From Tragulus kanchil (taxonomy: Eukaryota; Chordata; Mammalia; Artiodactyla; Tragulidae), in the NCBI GenBank assembly GCA_022376925.1, contig JAIOJX010000006.1, forward strand, positions 62,023,394 through 62,087,393: a stretch of DNA of 64,000 bases, in the 5' to 3' direction. The first letter of the stretch is position 1, and the number at the start of each line of letters is the position of its first letter. The notes beneath the pieces are model-generated. The model had not been told where the DNA came from and searched no databases. It saw only the letters and a program-made list of their open reading frames with translations. The position numbers and the translations under genes were made by a program. Shown here piece after piece: positions 61,015 to 64,000 of this stretch.

Positions 61015-61224
61015 TTAGTTGCTAAGTCATGTCCAACATTTTTGTGACCCCATGGACTTTAACCCACCAATTCTTCTGTCCATGGGATTTCACAGGCAAG
61101 AATACTGGCGTGCCATTTTCTTCTCCAGGGGATCTTCCTGACCCTGGAGATCTTCCATGGATGAAGCCCATATCTGCTGCATTGGCAGGTGGATTCTTTA
61201 CTACTGAGCCACCAGGGAAGTCAT
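61015..61224 (-). mobile_element. Bov-tA SINE, antisense (first display)
   Basis: + strand wording is 'ttgctaagtcatgtccaaca', 'gtccatgggatttcacaggc', 'cttctccaggggatcttcct' and 'actgagccaccagggaagtc'. Complete apart from drift. Confidence 0.88.
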
Positions 61225-62186
61225 TAATTTTTAGTTGACAAAGTCATTTTACACACATTTGTTTCTGTCTCATCTGTTCTCCATATGGCCAAATTGGTTA
61301 TGTTTGCTTCTTGATTCTGTATTCCTACAGTATGTTTAGGACAGTATTCATGTAGCATCGTATTCTTAAAACATGTACTAATATGGGAAAGATCTGGACT
61401 AGGAGTCAGGACACATTGAATATACTTCTGGCTTTCTCATGAGTTAGTTGTGTCCCCATTGGAATGTAATAGTTCTGGACATTGATTACTGAAAATAGGC
61501 ATAGTTGCCTAAACTATAGTACAGTAACAAACAACCCCAAAGATTCAGTGGCTTACAAAAAAAACCTGAACTTTTCAATTTGTTCCACATCACCTGTGGA
61601 TTGATTGAAAGTTTGCTCAGCTTAAGGCTTTAGGCCTGGAGGATCAGCCCCATATGGGACGTGCAGCAGAGGGAAAGGGGAAAGAGTAGAGTCACATGAT
61701 GTGTTTTAAAGCTTTTCTCACATTCCATTGGCCAAAGGAAGCCACATGACCAAACCCCACTCAGGAGGAAATGAGGTACACTCCTCCTACACTGAGGGCA
61801 CCCAGGAGGAGCCTTGGGAAGGCAAATCCAAAGGAAAGGGGCAGTGCAGTGCCTGAAAGTTAAAAGCATTGGTCAATGTCTTGAAAAGCATCTTGCAGCT
61901 ACAAAATTGCAAATTTTGACTCATGAATTAGAAATAGCAATAATTCACTTAGTTTTAGAAATATTTCATCAAGAAATAAGAGACTGGTTTTTGGACTGAC
62001 CCGGTCCAAGAATGGACTGATTTCTCACAACAATCAGTAGTTTATATGTGCATATATATGTTTTTATGTTTAAATTATTTCAGCTATTTTGAAAGCAAGC
62101 TCCTGGCCTTTCAAAAGCATTTGGTTGATGCTTTAGAGAATACATAAATAACACTCCTTTGCATATGTTTAATTTATCATTGTTTT

Positions 62187-62396
62187 TTAGTTGCTAAGTC
62201 ATGTCCAACATTTTTGTGACCCCATGGACTTTAACCCACCAATTCTTCTGTCCATGGGATTTCACAGGCAAGAATACTGGCGTGCCATTTTCTTCTCCAG
62301 GGGATCTTCCTGACCCTGGAGATCTTCCATGGATGAAGCCCATATCTGCTGCATTGGCAGGTGGATTCTTTACTACTGAGCCACCAGGGAAGTCAT
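62187..62396 (-). mobile_element. Bov-tA SINE, antisense (second display, D22)
   Basis: Same insertion as 61015-61224 with identical flanks. Confidence 0.88.
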
Positions 62397-62904
62397 TAAT
62401 TTTTAGTTGACAAAGTCATTTTACACACATTTGTTTCTGTCTCATCTGTTCTCCATATGGCCAAATTGGTTATGTTTGCTTCTTGATTCTGTATTCCCTA
62501 CAGTATGTTTAGGACAGTATCTAGCACATAGTAAGCACTCAGTAATTTGCTGTGGGATGGGGCAGAACTATCTTTGTAGAGACGGTGGTGGAGATAATTA
62601 TAGAGCTGGAGGAGTGCATCTTAACCCAGTGAAAAATGCCAAGTAGTAGAAGAAGGGACTAGTCAGAAAATCAGAAAAGCTCCTCGTTGAATAGACCCAA
62701 ACAATTACTTTATCTAACGTACATGTACTCAGTTCATATCATGATGGGGAGAGTGAATTGAGATGTGATGTTAAAACTTTTTGAAAGCTTCAAAATTCTA
62801 ATGCACATTTTGGATAGTATAGTACATAAGACCGTTGTAAGCTGGATAGATCAATCAACATTTCTTCCAAGGGAAATAAGAAAAAAAAATATGTAAAGGA
62901 TATA

Positions 62905-63115
62905 GATTTTCTTCTAAGTATCAGGCACTTTTGTGACTTTACCTAGAGTGATCTATTAAATACTCGGAATATCCCTTTGAGATAGGAATTATTGTTTTTA
63001 GATAAGAATATCAAGGGACAGAGAAATTTCATAGTTGGTACAAAGACTCTAGTAAGTGGTAGAATTGAGATTGAATCCAGAGTCAGACTTCAGAAATCGC
63101 AACAGGTGATCTCCA
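62905..63115 (-). mobile_element. MIR SINE relic, antisense
   Basis: Order of blocks 'tatcaggcacttttgtgact', 'gagataggaattattgtttt' and 'agtaagtggtagaattgaga' matches the reverse complement of MIR. Confidence 0.65.
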
Positions 63116-63194
63116 TCTTTGCAGAGGTTTACCGAGTCATCTTTCCAGTAGAAAGATAATATATTGGAAAGGATGTACTAGTTTCAGAAAGTAT

Positions 63195-63420
63195 GCAATA
63201 CGTGTCCACCTGGGCCAGTTAATTTCCACGAATCATCTAATTGAATTGTCAACTAACCTTGTAGAGGGAAAACTGTCAACTAATTCTGTGGTTTTTTTTT
63301 TCCCCCATTTTACAAATCAGGGATCTCAAGCTCAGAGAGTTTACCTAGTCTAAGGTCACACAGTCAGTGCTCTATGTAGAATTTGATTCTGAGTACTCTG
63401 TTTCCAAAGCAACATTTTAA
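63195..63420 (-). mobile_element. MIR SINE relic, antisense (second)
   Basis: 'ccccattttacaaatcaggg', 'ctcaagctcagagagtttac' and 'taaggtcacacagtcagtgc' are the standard antisense MIR phrases. A T/C run at about 63291-63305 interrupts it. Confidence 0.7.
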
Positions 63421-63443
63421 GAAATGATTATCAAATCTCTTCT

Positions 63444-63600
63444 ACCCACCAATTCTTCTGTCCATGGGATTTCACAGGAAGATACTGGCGTGCCATTTTC
63501 TTCTCAGGGATCTTCCTGACCCTGGAGATCTTCCATGGATGAAGCCCATATCTGCTGCATTGGCAGGTGGATTCTTTACTACTGAGCCACCAGGGAAGTC
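63444..63600 (-). mobile_element. Bov-tA SINE, antisense (third display, D23)
   Basis: Partial third display of the 61015-61224 insertion, beginning at the D23 join with indel-rich sequence. Confidence 0.85.
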
Positions 63601-64000
63601 ATTAATTTTTAGTTGACAAAGTCATTTTACACACATTTGTTTCTGTCTCATCTGTTCTCCATATGGCCAAATTGGTTATGTTTGCTTCTTGATTCTGTAT
63701 TCCCTACAGTATGTTTAGGACAGTATCTAGCACATAGTAAGCACTCAGTAATTTGCTGTGGGATGGGGCAGAACTATCTTTGTAGAGACGGTGGTGGAGA
63801 TAATTATAGAGCTGGAGGAGTGCATCTTAACCCAGTGAAAAATGCCAAGTAGTAGAAGAAGGGACTAGTCAGAAAATCAGAAAAGCTCCTCGTTGAATAG
63901 ACCCAAACAATTACTTTATCTAACGTACATGTACTCAGTTCATATCATGATGGGGAGAGTGAATTGAGATGTGATGTTAAAACTTTTTGAAAGCTTCAAA

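Larger units (their letters stand above)
60191..62519 (+). repeat. Direct duplication D22 (about 1.16 kb, offset 1172)
   Basis: Copy 1 is 60191-61346 and copy 2 is 61363-62519. The end of copy 1 loses a C ('attcctac' against 'attccctac') and then degrades ('acagtattcatgtagcatcg' against 'acagtatctagcacatagta'). It carries an antisense Bov-tA. Confidence 0.9.
62234..64000 (+). repeat. Direct duplication D23 (offset 1210 falling to 1206), cut by window end
   Basis: Copy 1 is 62234-63443. Copy 2 starts at 63444 and runs off the window at 64000, having covered the equivalent of 62234-62794. Copy 2 loses bases only in its first 70 bp ('caggcaagaatactgg' to 'caggaagatactgg', 'ctccaggggatc' to 'ctcagggatc'). 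Confidence 0.9.

Noticed and set aside
429..64000. A novel tandem-amplification system or genuine array of about 1.1-kb repeats
   Set aside because: The repeated units are unrelated in sequence to each other. Only their length and spacing are alike, and the joins carry degraded sequence. That fits unmerged assembly overlap far better than biology.

Overview
This is nuclear DNA of a ruminant, most probably a bovid. The evidence is the repeat content: a BovB (RTE) LINE, several Bov-tA SINEs in both orientations, CHR-type tRNA-derived cetartiodactyl SINEs, ruminant-type L1 elements, old mammalian MIR and L2-like relics, and a short mariner-type hairpin. I found no cellular protein-coding gene, no exon with credible splice context, and no functional RNA gene. 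The open reading frames are L1 or BovB fragments or chance frames. Species cannot be fixed from sequence alone. Family names come from memory of repeat consensus sequences, not from a search.

Layout. 1-6.9 kb: SINEs, a BovB 3' fragment and anonymous AT-rich sequence. 6.9-9.8 kb: a 5'-truncated antisense L1 and anonymous sequence. 10.15-17.14 kb: one nearly complete but broken BovB LINE on the + strand, carrying two CHR SINE insertions. 18.7-28.5 kb: anonymous sequence with relics, a Bov-tA and a complete CHR SINE. 28.5-38.4 kb: antisense L1 (here L1A). 38.4-46.9 kb: a second antisense L1 (L1B), with an intact 5' end and a 14-bp target-site duplication, inserted at the 5' edge of L1A. 46.9-64 kb: anonymous sequence with SINEs, an AT microsatellite, L2-like blocks and MIR relics.

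The dominant signal is structural. I count 23 direct duplications. Each repeats about 0.93-1.2 kb with an offset of only 934-1210 bp and near-identity. They cut through L1, BovB, SINE and unique sequence with no regard for element boundaries. Neighbouring duplications often overlap, so some stretches occur three times. Many junctions carry short, indel-rich, degraded copies of the adjoining sequence. This is the expected look of overlapping contigs or long reads joined end to end without merging their overlaps. I read it as an assembly artefact. About 25 kb of the 64 kb is redundant and the true locus is probably near 38-39 kb. A biological origin is not excluded for the few clean junctions but is much less likely.

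The real biology is modest. The two L1s are crippled in complementary places: L1A lacks the catalytic half of its endonuclease, L1B lacks the reverse-transcriptase FADD box. A target-site duplication documents the nested L1 insertion. A mariner-type hairpin resembles the source of the ruminant miR-2284/2285 families.
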